Shown: positions 44,379 through 54,225, counted from the first letter of the stretch. The stretch is 64,000 nucleotides of DNA from Priestia iocasae (GCF_016909075.1 NZ_JAFBFC010000009.1:20508-84507), one strand, 5' to 3'. Made by a program: numbers and translations. The notes: a model not told the origin generated them from the sequence alone.

Positions 44379-44409
44379 AAAAAGGAACCGAATCATAAGG
44401 TTCCTTTTT
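44379..44409 (+). terminator. Terminator of ytzG
   Basis: AAAAAGGAACC pairs with GGTTCCTTTTT around a nine-base loop. Confidence 0.88.
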
Positions 44410-44475
44410 CTATTTCACGTTTAAGTGAACAATTTCACGTTTATCTCTATAGTTGTTTCTTCATTGCAAATGTAA

Positions 44476-44697
44476 CTAGGATGACATCCTGACCTTCTTG
44501 TTCGTAGTCGTCCAACTGCCACGACTAGGGCTGCGAACTAAATCATTGTATGCTAACACGTTCAAGTCTCGTTGAATGGTTCGTGGGGTAATACCAAATT
44601 CGTCAACAAGTTCTTGTGTAGTGACTGTTCCATTCGAACGAATGAACATGTAGATCGCTTTGATACGAGTTAGCATTCGATTTGTTGAAGGCTTCAA
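44476..44697 (-). CDS. ytzE: DeoR-type helix-turn-helix protein YtzE
   Basis: A 73-residue protein that is only a DNA-binding domain. Residues 8-60 form a DeoR-like winged helix (RIKAIYMFIRSNGTVTTQEL, then TPRTIQRDLNVLAYNDLV). It has no ligand-binding part. It matches YtzE of B. subtilis by size and location near ytgP. Targets are unknown. GGAAG precedes the ATG on the minus strand. Confidence 0.88.
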   Translation of the reverse strand: MKPSTNRMLTRIKAIYMFIRSNGTVTTQELVDEFGITPRTIQRDLNVLAYNDLVRSPSRGSWTTTNKKVRMSS

Positions 44698-45186
44698 AAG
44701 ACCACTTCCTTATTCGTTTTTCGCATAGCAAAAATTTCAGAATAAATCTCAGGTGTCAAGCACTGTTTCAGTCCTTGTTCCTATTGTACACAAATTATAG
44801 TGGAAATTGAAAGTGAAAAACCTGAATTAACATAATATTTACATAAATAGATAACTTTATGTAAAGGTTTTGTAACATCTCCCTTCTTTTTTTTAGGTAT
44901 ATAGTTATTGTATAAAATAATCAGAATAATTAGAATGAAATTTTAAGATTATTTTCAAATAACTTTCATTAAGTAAATTTTCATCTAAGGCAGCTATCTT
45001 TCTATACTTGTCTGTAAGGTAGCATTTGACAAAGTAGATGACGTTTTATACCCATTCTAATTTCATTTCTTCTCCTTCCCTTCTTTTTATTGCATCAAAC
45101 CTCAATGAATATGCTGCTATTGTTTTTTTAAGAGCTTAATTATGGTACATTTGGTAGTAATATGACGATGTAAAGGAGTTCAAGTG
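44698..45186. other. AT-rich intergenic region upstream of pepV
   Basis: Nearly 490 bases between the divergent ytzE and pepV genes. No credible reading frame, known riboswitch or strong operator was seen. The pepV ribosome-binding site AAAGGAG lies at its right end. Confidence 0.5.
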
Positions 45187-46596
45187 ATGACAAAGATTAA
45201 TTGGATGGAAGAAGTAAAAAAAAGAGAAGCAGAAATTATTGAGCAAACTCAACAGTTTTTACGCATTAAAAGTGTTTTAGAAGAACGTGCTGGTGAAAAT
45301 GCGCCATTCGGTGAAGGAATTCAACAAGCACTTGAGTTTTTATTAAATAAAGGAGAAAAAGACGGGTTCCAAGTTAAAAACGTTGATGGTTACGCTGGAC
45401 ATATTGAAATGGGTCAAGGTGATGATCTTGTTGGTGTACTTTGTCATGTTGATGTTGTACCAGAAGGAGACGGGTGGTCAGTGGAACCGTATGGTGCAGA
45501 GATAAAAGACGGGAAGATTTTTGCGCGTGGAGCCATCGACGATAAGGGTCCAACGATGGCTGCTTATTATGCAATGAAGATTGTAAATGACCTAGAACTA
45601 CCAATCAACAAACGGATTCGTATGATTATTGGAACTGATGAGGAAAGCAACTGGAGATGTGTAGATCATTACTTTGAGCACGAAGAAATGCCGACAATGG
45701 GCTTTGCACCTGATGCAGATTTTCCGCTTATTTATGCTGAAAAAGGAATTGCTGACTTTGATCTCGTTCAAGCGCCGACAGAGATCTCTACTACTAAGAC
45801 GACGATTTTAAAAGAATTACGCTCTGGTCGTCGTTATAACATGGTTCCTGACTTTGCTCAAGCAACGATTGAACATCATGAGGAAGAAAACCAGCTAAAA
45901 AGTGCCTTTGAGAAGTTTTTACAAGACAAACAAGTTAGTGGAAGTGTCTCTTCAGAAGGAAACTTAATGGTTCTGGAGCTTACAGGTGTATCTGCTCATG
46001 GTAGTGTGCCACAAAAAGGGAAAAATGCGGGACTACTCCTAAGTGAATTTTTACATACACAACACCTAGATGATCAAGCACAGCAATTTATTAAGTACGT
46101 ACAGAACTACTTTGTGGAAGACTGTACGGGTGATAAATTAGGTGTTTCATACAGTGATGAGATTACAGGAAGCTTGACAATGAATGTAGGGATCCTCTCT
46201 TATACAAGTGATAATGGCGGGAAATTAGGCGTCAATATGCGATATCCAGTTACAGCGAACAGTGAAAGCATCATGAGCATCATAAAAGAAAAGAATGAAC
46301 CATATGGTATCAAGGTTGAACATTTTTCGAATTCAAAACCTCATCATGTTGATAAAAATCATCATCTAGTTAAAACTTTACAACACGTGTATTCAGCACA
46401 AACGGGTGAGGAGGCAACGCTTCTTTCCATTGGAGGAGGTACGTATGCACGAGCATTAGAAGCAGGTGTAGCATTCGGCCCTCTGTTTCCAGGGAGAGAG
46501 GAAGTAGCACATGAAAAAGATGAGTATATGTATATTGAAGATCTATTAAAAGCAACAGCTATCTATGCACAAGCACTTTATGAGCTAACAAAATAA
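45187..46596 (+). CDS. pepV: Dipeptidase PepV (YtjP), M20 family
   Basis: A 469-residue cytoplasmic metallodipeptidase. Two-zinc-site motifs are VLCHVDVVPEGDGW (His, Asp), FARGAIDDKGP (bridging Asp), the catalytic glutamates in IGTDEESNWRC and a distal histidine in SIGGGTYARA-adjacent sequence. PepV enzymes cleave many dipeptides with an unblocked N-terminus. ATG 45187 is preferred over the adjacent GTG 45184; AAAGGAG lies upstream. Confidence 0.93.
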   Translation: MTKINWMEEVKKREAEIIEQTQQFLRIKSVLEERAGENAPFGEGIQQALEFLLNKGEKDGFQVKNVDGYAGHIEMGQGDDLVGVLCHVDVVPEGDGWSVEPYGAEIKDGKIFARGAIDDKGPTMAAYYAMKIVNDLELPINKRIRMIIGTDEESNWRCVDHYFEHEEMPTMGFAPDADFPLIYAEKGIADFDLVQAPTEISTTKTTILKELRSGRRYNMVPDFAQATIEHHEEENQLKSAFEKFLQDKQVSGSVSSEGNLMVLELTGVSAHGSVPQKGKNAGLLLSEFLHTQHLDDQAQQFIKYVQNYFVEDCTGDKLGVSYSDEITGSLTMNVGILSYTSDNGGKLGVNMRYPVTANSESIMSIIKEKNEPYGIKVEHFSNSKPHHVDKNHHLVKTLQHVYSAQTGEEATLLSIGGGTYARALEAGVAFGPLFPGREEVAHEKDEYMYIEDLLKATAIYAQALYELTK

Positions 46597-46633
46597 CCTT
46601 TACCATTTTATGGGGTATTATGATAAGATATTT

Positions 46634-46676
46634 GAGAAAGGCCGCTACTGTTTTATTTTCAAGGGTGGCCTTTCTC
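46634..46676 (+). terminator. Stem-loop between pepV and the MFS gene
   Basis: GAGAAAGGCC (46634-46643) pairs perfectly with GGCCTTTCTC (46667-46676). The sequence after it is only moderately T-rich, so termination may be partial. Confidence 0.6.
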
Positions 46677-46743
46677 TATGTCTTTATCGTATGTTTTACA
46701 ATTGGGTGTTCATTATAAGCTTCAAGAGATAGGTGGCTCAAAG

Positions 46744-47919
46744 ATGGAATTTGCATTAAAAAAAGAAAAAACAAGTTTGAAAGTAGTGTTTATTTCTTAT
46801 TATTTTCTTATTTTTTTCGGAATAGGTGGACTCTTTCCTTTATTATCAGTTTATTTAAGTGATGTTGTAAAGCTTTCGGGAACACAAGTGGGAATAATTA
46901 TGTCAATTAGTCCTGTGGTGATGATTTTTGCTCAGCCTTTATGGGGCATTATTTCGGACTATACTCAGCAGCCTCGTTTAGTGTTAACCATTACACTATT
47001 ATGTACAGGAATTGCAGGTTTTTTATTTTCACTTACAACGGATTATTACGTCTTTGTGCTGTTATCGGCATTACTTGCTTTTTTTCAAAGCTCGTTAATA
47101 CCAATCTCTGATAGCATTACATTAAATTATGTACAAAAAGTACATGGTGATTATGGGTCAATTCGATTGTGGGGAGCTATCGGATTTGCGATATCCGTTT
47201 TGACAGTAGGGCGCCTTGCTGAGGTATTTGGACTTCATGTCATTTTTTATGTATTTGCTATTATTCTAGTTTTAGCTTCCTATCTAGCACGATACTTACC
47301 AAAAGAAAGTCAAACGATGCAGGTACGTTTACGAGACGGTGTGTCGCAATTAGTAAAAATGCCAAAGTTTGTCTTATTCTTAGTCATTACATTCTTAATT
47401 TTTGGTCCTATTTATGCTAACAACTTTTATTTTGGACTCTATATTACTGATATTGGTGGGACGTTAACGGGCGTAGGGCTAGCTTTTCTTTTTGCCGCAG
47501 GAAGTGAAGCCCCGTTTATGAAAGTAGCAAAAGCTTGGATTAGTCGATTTGGGATGTTGCACATTTTACTTTTATCTGCCTTCATTTCTGGAGTTCGTTG
47601 GCTTTTTTATTTCATGGAGCCGCCTTTAGGTGCAGTGTATGCTACGACTGTTGCACAAGGATTTTCCGTTGGCTTATTCATTCCCGCCGCTCTTCAGTAT
47701 GTAAGAGATCTTGCTCCTGTTCACGTAAGAGTGACAGCTGTTTCAATTTATGCAGCAGTAGGAAATGGACTTGGAAGTTGGTTTTGTACCTTTTTTGGTG
47801 GCTTAATCTTAGAAACATATACAACTTCAACTGTATATGGATTTTTCGGTTTACTGACATTTCTAGGATGTGCACTCACTTTGCTCCTAAGAAACATAGA
47901 ACAAAAAGAACGGTCTTAA
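46744..47919 (+). CDS. MFS transporter, PPP/HcaT-like family
   Basis: A 391-residue, twelve-helix transporter of the MFS_1-like group (phenylpropionate permease/nucleoside permease-like). Segments LFPLLSVYLSDVVKLSGTQVG, FAQPLWGIISDYT and DYGSIRLWGAIGFAI are characteristic. B. subtilis YwbF is a similar uncharacterised protein. The substrate is unknown. ATG 46744 follows AGGTGG; a frame beginning at 46678 would start inside the preceding hairpin region. Confidence 0.85.
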   Translation: MEFALKKEKTSLKVVFISYYFLIFFGIGGLFPLLSVYLSDVVKLSGTQVGIIMSISPVVMIFAQPLWGIISDYTQQPRLVLTITLLCTGIAGFLFSLTTDYYVFVLLSALLAFFQSSLIPISDSITLNYVQKVHGDYGSIRLWGAIGFAISVLTVGRLAEVFGLHVIFYVFAIILVLASYLARYLPKESQTMQVRLRDGVSQLVKMPKFVLFLVITFLIFGPIYANNFYFGLYITDIGGTLTGVGLAFLFAAGSEAPFMKVAKAWISRFGMLHILLLSAFISGVRWLFYFMEPPLGAVYATTVAQGFSVGLFIPAALQYVRDLAPVHVRVTAVSIYAAVGNGLGSWFCTFFGGLILETYTTSTVYGFFGLLTFLGCALTLLLRNIEQKERS

Positions 47920-47921
47920 AT

Positions 47922-47980
47922 AAAGAGGCTGAGTCAAATAGGGGTGTTCTTTGCCCCTTTTGTCTCAGCCTCTTTTTAGG
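47922..47980. terminator. Bidirectional terminator, GAGGCTGAGTC family
   Basis: AAAGAGGCTGAGTC pairs with GTCTCAGCCTCTTT, with an inner AGGGG/CCCCT stem. It separates two convergent genes and shares its outer arm with the hairpins at 34463 and 56331. Confidence 0.88.
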
Positions 47981-47989
47981 TGGAACGTT

Positions 47990-48931
47990 TTATTCAAATG
48001 CAAATAAGTCACTAGATAAATATCTCTCGCCTGTATCACAAATAATACATACAACGGCTTGATCTGAAGGTAGACGTTTTGCTACCTCAATCGCAGCAAA
48101 GCAAGCAGCACCCGATGAAGGTCCGACTAATATGCCTTCTTCAGAAGCAAGCTTACGTGCTGTTTCATAGGCTTGCTCATCTTTAATTTGGATAATTTCA
48201 TCATATACATTTTGGTTAAGAATCTTAGGAATAAAGCCAGGGCTTGTTCCAACAAGCTTATGCTTGCCTGGTTTTCCACCAGATAAAACAGGCGAGCCAG
48301 CAGGCTCAACAACATGAACCGTTAAGTCTTTATAATGCTCTTTTAATACTTCACCTGTTCCTGTTACTGTTCCACCTGTGCCCGCCGTTGCAATAAAGGC
48401 ACCTAGTTGTTTTCCTACTTCGTCCATTGCCTCAATAATTTCCAATGCTGTACTTTGACGGTGAGCATTTGGATTTGCCTCGTTTTCAAACTGCATGGGC
48501 ATAAACGAGTTAGGAATTTGCTTTGTAAGTTCTTGGGCTTTTTGAATGGCACCTGGCATTTTCTCGTCACCTGGTGTAAGAACAACTTCTGCCCCGTATG
48601 CCTTCAATAAGTTAATTCTTTCTTGAGTCATTGTATCTGGCATAACTAAAATGGCTTTATAGCCTTTTGCAGCAGCATTCATGGCTAGCCCAATACCCGT
48701 ATTACCACTTGTAGGCTCAATAATGGTGGAATTAGGTTGTAATAACCCTTTTTTTTCAGCTTCTATAATCATATTATAGGCAGCACGATCTTTTACACTT
48801 CGACTTGGATTGAAAAATTCAAGCTTTAAATAGACGGACGCACCGTCAGCAGGCTGAAGACGATTTAGTTTGACAAGAGGAGTCTGTCCAATTAAATCGG
48901 CCATGTTCTTAACTACTTTCACATCTCTCAT
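47990..48931 (-). CDS. ytkP: Cysteine synthase family PLP enzyme (YtkP)
   Basis: A 313-residue fold-type II PLP enzyme of the O-acetylserine sulfhydrylase family. The Schiff-base lysine is in FNPSRSVKDRAA (near residue 47), the substrate loop is EPTSGNTGIGLA, and the phosphate-cup glycines are in TAGTGGTVTG. B. subtilis YtkP is a paralogue of CysK whose exact role is unclear. AAAGGATGAG precedes ATG 48931. Confidence 0.9.
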   Translation of the reverse strand: MRDVKVVKNMADLIGQTPLVKLNRLQPADGASVYLKLEFFNPSRSVKDRAAYNMIIEAEKKGLLQPNSTIIEPTSGNTGIGLAMNAAAKGYKAILVMPDTMTQERINLLKAYGAEVVLTPGDEKMPGAIQKAQELTKQIPNSFMPMQFENEANPNAHRQSTALEIIEAMDEVGKQLGAFIATAGTGGTVTGTGEVLKEHYKDLTVHVVEPAGSPVLSGGKPGKHKLVGTSPGFIPKILNQNVYDEIIQIKDEQAYETARKLASEEGILVGPSSGAACFAAIEVAKRLPSDQAVVCIICDTGERYLSSDLFAFE

Positions 48932-49082
48932 CCTTTATTAATGATTTTTTAATATGATAACACAAATTACAGATTTTTAAGCAGTAGTTGCTTTAGCGAT
49001 TCACAACTTCTTAGTTAAAAGTATGAACTGTTTTGGTCAGACAGATAATGGTATTATGATGATAGAAGGGTGCTGAAAGCTT

Positions 49083-49646
49083 ATGAAGGAACAACATTAT
49101 TTTATAGGTATTCGTATTCCAGTTTCAATTAGTCAGCCGTCTGTTGATTTTATTACATTACATGAAAATGATTTTCCATTTCGAGTATGGACAAATGTAT
49201 ATGATTATCACATTACTTTAGCCTTTTTAGGGGCAGTTCATGATGAAAAGATAAAAGAATTAAAAAAAGAGCTATCCATGCTAGTAAAAAGACATCACTC
49301 GTTTGTGCTACAAATAGGGAAGCTTAACTTATTTGGTATTAACGAACGTCCTCGAGTTGTTTATTTAGAAGTCTCTCGTCAGCAGCCATTACTCGCCTTG
49401 CAAAAAGAAATATATGATTTATGTATAAAATTAGGTTTTTCTCTAGACAAACGCCCCTATCACCCTCACGTTACGATTGCGAAGAGATGGGATGGTCAAC
49501 AACCGTTTTCACATGAAACGTATGTAAATCAACCGATTTTATCAAAGCAAGAAAGTTGGATAGAAGTAAACGAGGTCATTGTTTTTACAATCAATACAAA
49601 AGATATCCCTAAATATATAGCGGTTGAAAGATGCCCTTTATTATAG
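49083..49646 (+). CDS. thpR: RNA 2',3'-cyclic phosphodiesterase (ThpR/YtlP)
   Basis: A 187-residue member of the 2H phosphoesterase superfamily, with both catalytic motifs: YHITLAFLG (HxT, near residue 43) and HPHVTIAKRW (HxT, near residue 135). It opens 2',3'-cyclic phosphates on RNA. In B. subtilis ytlP neighbours ytlQ and amyX, as here. CidA, CidB and YtlQ genes follow on the same strand at short distances. Confidence 0.9.
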   Translation: MKEQHYFIGIRIPVSISQPSVDFITLHENDFPFRVWTNVYDYHITLAFLGAVHDEKIKELKKELSMLVKRHHSFVLQIGKLNLFGINERPRVVYLEVSRQQPLLALQKEIYDLCIKLGFSLDKRPYHPHVTIAKRWDGQQPFSHETYVNQPILSKQESWIEVNEVIVFTINTKDIPKYIAVERCPLL

Positions 49647-49699
49647 TATAAGGTGCCCTTATTAGGTTTTAATCAGTTGTAAAGGGGGAAGGAAAAGTT

Positions 49700-50092
49700 G
49701 TGAAATTCCTAATGATTGTCATTCAGATTTCGGTGTTGTATGGCATATATAAGCTAGGCGGATACATTCAAGAATTCTTTCATATCCCGATACCTGGAAG
49801 TATTGTTGGAATGGTCTTACTTTTTTTGTTGCTTCAAACAAAACTCATTAAGGAGAAATGGCTCTTACAAGGTTCTTCATGGCTTTTAGCACATCTTCCT
49901 TTGTTATTCGTTCCGGCAACGGTAGGGGTCATGCAATACTTGGATTATTTTAAGGGAGACGGCTTTATATCAGTCGTCATCGTTATCACGAGTACGTTGC
50001 TTGTTTTAGTGAGTACAGGTGGAATTAGTCAATATATTTCAAACAAACAAACGAAGAAACATAAAGCTAAAGACCAAGGAGCTTCCCTATGA
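49700..50092 (+). CDS. cidA: CidA/LrgA family holin-like protein
   Basis: A 130-residue membrane protein with four hydrophobic segments and the family motif FHIPIPGSIVGMVLLFLLL near residue 30. CidA/LrgA proteins modulate murein hydrolase activity and pyruvate uptake or export. The start is GTG 49700 after AAAGGGGGAAGG. Its stop overlaps the cidB start by four bases (ATGA). Confidence 0.9.
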   Translation: MKFLMIVIQISVLYGIYKLGGYIQEFFHIPIPGSIVGMVLLFLLLQTKLIKEKWLLQGSSWLLAHLPLLFVPATVGVMQYLDYFKGDGFISVVIVITSTLLVLVSTGGISQYISNKQTKKHKAKDQGASL

Positions 50093-50775
50093 ATGGATGG
50101 ATCGGAATTCTGTATATAATTGGTACAATTATTGTTTATGTGTGTATGAAACAACTTTATAATAAAGTGTATACACCCGTACTTGTACCAACTGCAACAA
50201 GTACATTAATTTTAGTGATAGCCTTATCTTTATTTCAAGTTGATTATGATACATATATGATTGGTGGGAAGTGGATTGAAGAGCTACTAGGACCTGCAGT
50301 TGTTGCCTTAGCTTATCCGCTATATCGTAATCGACATGTACTTGTCGATTATAAATGGCCCATTGCAGGTGGAGTAATAATGGGGAGTATGATTGGAATT
50401 GTGAGTGGTATTCTACTTTCGATTGTCTGGAGAGTAGATGATGAAGTTATTCGCTCACTTGCTCAAAAGTCGGTTACATCTCCTGTTGCGATGGATATTG
50501 CGATGCTCATTGAAGGATCTCCATCGTTAGCGGCTGTTTATGTGATGGTAGCAGGGATAACAGGCGCGATGGTTGGCCCGCATTTGCTAAAAAAGCTTAA
50601 TATTAATCACTATATCAGTGTTGGTACAGCGCTTGGAAGTGCTTCTCACGGAATTGGCACCGCAAAAGCATTAGAATTAAGTCCAGAAACGGCAGCCATT
50701 AGTTCGATTTCAATGACGTTAAGTGCGATTGTTACAGTGATGCTATGTCCAATTTTGATTCAATGGATTTTGTAA
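50089..50775 (+). CDS. cidB: CidB/LrgB family membrane protein
   Basis: A 228-residue LrgB-type protein with several transmembrane helices and the conserved LAQKSVTSPVAMDIA and SHGIGTAKALELSPE segments. It is the translationally coupled partner of CidA. The two may form a channel or transporter linked to autolysis or pyruvate flux; the operon carries no LytTR-type regulator here. Confidence 0.92.
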   Translation: MNGWIGILYIIGTIIVYVCMKQLYNKVYTPVLVPTATSTLILVIALSLFQVDYDTYMIGGKWIEELLGPAVVALAYPLYRNRHVLVDYKWPIAGGVIMGSMIGIVSGILLSIVWRVDDEVIRSLAQKSVTSPVAMDIAMLIEGSPSLAAVYVMVAGITGAMVGPHLLKKLNINHYISVGTALGSASHGIGTAKALELSPETAAISSISMTLSAIVTVMLCPILIQWIL

Positions 50776-50799
50776 TTTAGATTAGGAGATTAAACAATT

Positions 50800-51756
50800 A
50801 TGGCTCAGCTTATTAAGCTTCAAGACTATGTATCTAGATATGAAAAAGATACGTATCAATATCCAGCTCGTTTCATTCAGTTAAAAAAGAAAAATTGGAA
50901 TTATGTGAAGGAATCGTTTCAAAGAGGGGAAATTCATTTTGCCTTTTCATCAACTATAGAGGAGAATAGCGAAGAAAAGAATGATTCAAAGCGTTCCTTT
51001 CTTAAAACAGTAAGAGATTTCTTGAAAAAAGAAAAAGCAGAGGACATATTATCAGTAGAAGAAAAAGTGGAAGACTCCTCTCTTGAACAATCTCTTTCTT
51101 TATTTACAACGGAACCTAAATCCATTGATGATTTAAAGTTGCTTTTTTTGGAGAATGTTTTTCAGTTTCAGATGAAATGGGCAAGTTCAACATTGTGGGA
51201 ATGTTCAAAAGTGGAACGTGAATTTTACTATGATCAAACGTTAAAATATTTCTTGCAGCGTTTTCCTGATACATACTTAGTGATGTATAAACCTATTTTC
51301 ATCGTAAAGAAGGCTCCTGTTGAAGTTGAAATCATTCTTATCGGTCCAACGGAAACATGGTGTATTTCAATGATAGAGGGAAGAAGCGGGTCTGTATTTC
51401 AATATTCAAAAGAGCGGTTTTGGAATGAGCGAATTGGAGAAGAAAAGAAAAAAGTATTAAACCCTCTCATTGGACTAAATAGGATGGAGAAAATCGTGAG
51501 TCAGTTATATGAAGCGAATAAAATTGAGTTACCTATTAAAAAGGTGATATTGTCTCGTACTGGGTATATTGATTGTCCGGCACCTCCTTATGGTATTACA
51601 TTTATTGATCAACGTAATTATGATTCGTGGTTTCAGCAATTAAGGGGTAACTCGTTTCCTTTAAAATATAACCAATTAAAAGCTGCTCAGGTTTTATTAC
51701 AGCACAGTCAAGCTACATATGTAGCGCGAGAGGATCATGAAGAAGAAGGGAGTTAA
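50800..51756 (+). CDS. ytlQ: YtlQ-like protein with possible NERD-related region
   Basis: A 318-residue soluble protein that matches YtlQ of B. subtilis by position between thpR/cidAB and amyX. The central part (IFIVKKAPVEVEIILIGPTE, then CISMIEGRSGSVFQ) resembles the core of nuclease-related NERD domains, but the usual catalytic residues are not clear. Residues 50-110 are highly charged and probably disordered. It starts 24 bases after cidB with AGGAG. The function is unknown. Confidence 0.75.
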   Translation: MAQLIKLQDYVSRYEKDTYQYPARFIQLKKKNWNYVKESFQRGEIHFAFSSTIEENSEEKNDSKRSFLKTVRDFLKKEKAEDILSVEEKVEDSSLEQSLSLFTTEPKSIDDLKLLFLENVFQFQMKWASSTLWECSKVEREFYYDQTLKYFLQRFPDTYLVMYKPIFIVKKAPVEVEIILIGPTETWCISMIEGRSGSVFQYSKERFWNERIGEEKKKVLNPLIGLNRMEKIVSQLYEANKIELPIKKVILSRTGYIDCPAPPYGITFIDQRNYDSWFQQLRGNSFPLKYNQLKAAQVLLQHSQATYVAREDHEEEGS

Positions 51757-51853
51757 ATGAAACTCCGTTCTTTTTTATATAGGTGGTTGTAGAAAAGTTC
51801 CATTCGTTACATAGGTGTTGTAAACAAAAATATAGGTTATAAATAGTAGAAGG

Positions 51854-51912
51854 TGAAAAAGCGTTTTCATCCTTTCAAGTTTTTACATATGATGAAGATA
51901 TAAGCGCTTACT
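51854..51912 (+). promoter_or_regulatory. Two cre-like sites upstream of amyX
   Basis: TATAAGCGCTTACT (51899-51912) matches TGWAARCGYTWNCW at 13 of 14 positions. A perfect 16-base palindrome TGAAAAAGCGTTTTCA (51854-51869) is a weaker second candidate. Both lie within 130 bases of the amyX start, consistent with CcpA repression of starch breakdown. Confidence 0.6.
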
Positions 51913-51980
51913 GTTTAAGTATAATAAGGTAATAACTACCTTTATGTTGTCGGCAACTTTAAACGAGGGGTGAAGAGTTT

Positions 51981-54131
51981 GTGCCATATATAAAAAGAAC
52001 ATTTGAGGCTTACTTAGATAAAATGGATCTCATAACGATATTAATACCTAAATCCTATCATGAAGGTAAATCAAACGCTTTTAACTTAATTCATTCACAT
52101 TCTACGCAAGAATTAGAAATCATTCAAACTGTTTCTTTAGAAGAGCATATAAAATACGAATGTACCTTTTCTGAACCTGTTGGAATTGGTGAGTCTTATG
52201 AGATAAAAGAAGAGCATGGCGCAACAACGGATTTACAAATTGGTGCTGTGATTCGAACAGATGAATTTGATCATTCATTTTCTTATGAAGGAAAAGACCT
52301 TGGAATAACCTATGACTCTCAGGAAACGATGTTTCGAGTGTGGGCGCCTACTGCTACACAAGTAAAAGTAAAGGTTGTTCATCCTGAGACTAACGAGGTT
52401 TCAATCAAGGAGATGGAACGTATAGAACGTGGTGTTTGGACATTGACAGAAAGAGAAGAAAGAGAAGGTTATCACTATGCGTTTCTTGTATGTGTTAATC
52501 GAATTTGGCGAGAAGCAGTAGATCCTTATGCAGTGGCATTGACACCGAATAGTGAATATGGAGTAATTATTGATCTAGCTAAAACAGCGACTTCCAAGCC
52601 TACAAAGCCATCTTTTAGTGCGCTAACAGATGCAGTCATTTATGAAATGCATGTACGAGATTTTTCTATACATGAAAGCAGTGGCATTAGTGAAAAAGGC
52701 AAGTATTTAGGCGTCGTGGAAGAAGGAACTAAAAGCAAGCATGGAATCAAAACAGGACTTTCTTATCTAAAAGAACTAGGAATCACACATGTGGAATTAA
52801 TGCCTGTCAATGACTTTGATGGCGTAGATGAGTTAAATCCAAAAAAGTCATATAACTGGGGATACAACCCTTTATTCTTTAATGCCCCAGAAGGAAGCTA
52901 TGCCTCTGATCCTCATAATCCTTATGCACGTATTATAGAGCTTAAAGACATGATTTCGACATTACAAAAAAATGGCTTACGTGTCATTTTAGATGTGGTA
53001 TATAACCATGTTTATATTAGAGAGGAGTCTAGCTTTGAAAAAATTGTTCCAGGATATTTTTTTCGCCACGATCAATTTGGGATGCCTTCTAATGGAACAG
53101 GAGTAGGAAATGACTTTGCATCAGAGAAATTTATGGCTCGAAAATTCATTGTGGATTCCATTGAATATTGGCTAAGGGAATATGGTGTGGACGGATTTCG
53201 CTTTGATTTAATGGGGATTTTAGACATTGAAACGATGAAATGTGTTCGACAAAAAATAGATGAAGTGGATTCAACGGTCATTCTTTTTGGAGAAGGATGG
53301 GATTTGAACACACCTTTACCATATGATGAAAAAGCAATCATTCACAACGCCCATCATTTACCTGTAGTCGGCTTTTTTAATGACCGCTTTCGAGATTCCA
53401 TTAAAGGAAGTACGTTTAATTTGTACGACCGTGGTTTTATTGCAGGTCATCATCATAAGAAAGAAGAAGTAAAACAATCCATTGCAGGTAGCGTTTCCTA
53501 TGAAAAGGGCTCAAAGTATTTATTTAAAGAGCCTTATCAAACCATTAATTATATTGAATCACATGATAATCACACAACATGGGATAAACTAAAACGATGC
53601 AACGAACATGAAAGTGATGATATTCTAAGAAAACGTCATCGTTTAGGAACCATGATGGTGTTGCTGTCTCAAGGTATTCCATTTCTTCATAGTGGTCAAG
53701 AATTTTATCGTACAAAAAATGGGATGGAGAATAGTTATAATGCGCCAGATTCAGTTAATGCGTTAGATTGGGATCGATGTTATGAGTATGATGAAGATGT
53801 TCATTATATTAAAGAAATAATTTCACTACGAAAGCATCACCAAGCCTTTCGATTGCCGTCTACTTCGCTAATTCGTGAGCATTTATCTTTTGTGGATTCA
53901 AATGACTGTATTGTCGCGTATAAACTGACGAATGTTTCTAAATTTGGACCTTGGAAAAACATCATTGTTGCATTTAATAATGATTTAGAGCCACAGAATC
54001 TGATTCTTGAAGAAGAAGGTTGGCATGTAGCTGTAAGTGATATGAAAGTAGACTTTGATGGGTATGCTTATATTGAGGGCAACGTCATAAATATAGCACC
54101 TATAAGCGTCCTTGTTTTATTTCAAAAGTAA
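51981..54131 (+). CDS. amyX: Type I pullulanase
   Basis: A 716-residue GH13 debranching enzyme that cleaves alpha-1,6 bonds in pullulan, glycogen and amylopectin. A CBM48-like domain (around residues 105-190) precedes the catalytic barrel. Signature motifs are YNWGYNP, DVVYNHV, GFRFDLMG (nucleophile Asp), GEGWD (acid Glu) and SHDNHTTWDK. There is no signal peptide, so it is intracellular like B. subtilis AmyX. The start is GTG 51981 after GAGGGGTGAAG. Confidence 0.95.
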   Translation: MPYIKRTFEAYLDKMDLITILIPKSYHEGKSNAFNLIHSHSTQELEIIQTVSLEEHIKYECTFSEPVGIGESYEIKEEHGATTDLQIGAVIRTDEFDHSFSYEGKDLGITYDSQETMFRVWAPTATQVKVKVVHPETNEVSIKEMERIERGVWTLTEREEREGYHYAFLVCVNRIWREAVDPYAVALTPNSEYGVIIDLAKTATSKPTKPSFSALTDAVIYEMHVRDFSIHESSGISEKGKYLGVVEEGTKSKHGIKTGLSYLKELGITHVELMPVNDFDGVDELNPKKSYNWGYNPLFFNAPEGSYASDPHNPYARIIELKDMISTLQKNGLRVILDVVYNHVYIREESSFEKIVPGYFFRHDQFGMPSNGTGVGNDFASEKFMARKFIVDSIEYWLREYGVDGFRFDLMGILDIETMKCVRQKIDEVDSTVILFGEGWDLNTPLPYDEKAIIHNAHHLPVVGFFNDRFRDSIKGSTFNLYDRGFIAGHHHKKEEVKQSIAGSVSYEKGSKYLFKEPYQTINYIESHDNHTTWDKLKRCNEHESDDILRKRHRLGTMMVLLSQGIPFLHSGQEFYRTKNGMENSYNAPDSVNALDWDRCYEYDEDVHYIKEIISLRKHHQAFRLPSTSLIREHLSFVDSNDCIVAYKLTNVSKFGPWKNIIVAFNNDLEPQNLILEEEGWHVAVSDMKVDFDGYAYIEGNVINIAPISVLVLFQK

Positions 54132-54183
54132 TTATTCTCGCCTACTTGACGAAAAAAGAGAGATGAGGATAATATTTATAAAG

Positions 54184-54225
54184 GATAGCTGTTGATAGAT
54201 GTGTCCTCAATAGCTGTCTTTTTTA
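54184..54225 (+). terminator. Terminator of amyX
   Basis: GATAGCTGTTGA pairs with TCAATAGCTGTC (two G-U pairs) around an 11-base loop, followed by TTTTTTA. Confidence 0.82.

Noticed and set aside
44413..44443. Repeated TTTCACGTTTA motif between ytzG and ytzE
   Set aside because: Two short copies with irregular flanks lie just after a terminator and downstream of ytzE; there is not enough to call an operator.
47598..48062. Frame overlapping the end of the PPP-family transporter and the terminator
   Set aside because: It overlaps two well-supported genes and the bidirectional terminator and is rich in Cys and Arg, as expected of a shadow frame.
49700..50775. CidAB holin-like pair as phage genes
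   Set aside because: CidA/LrgA and CidB/LrgB are chromosomal families and the four-base overlap is their normal operon form.
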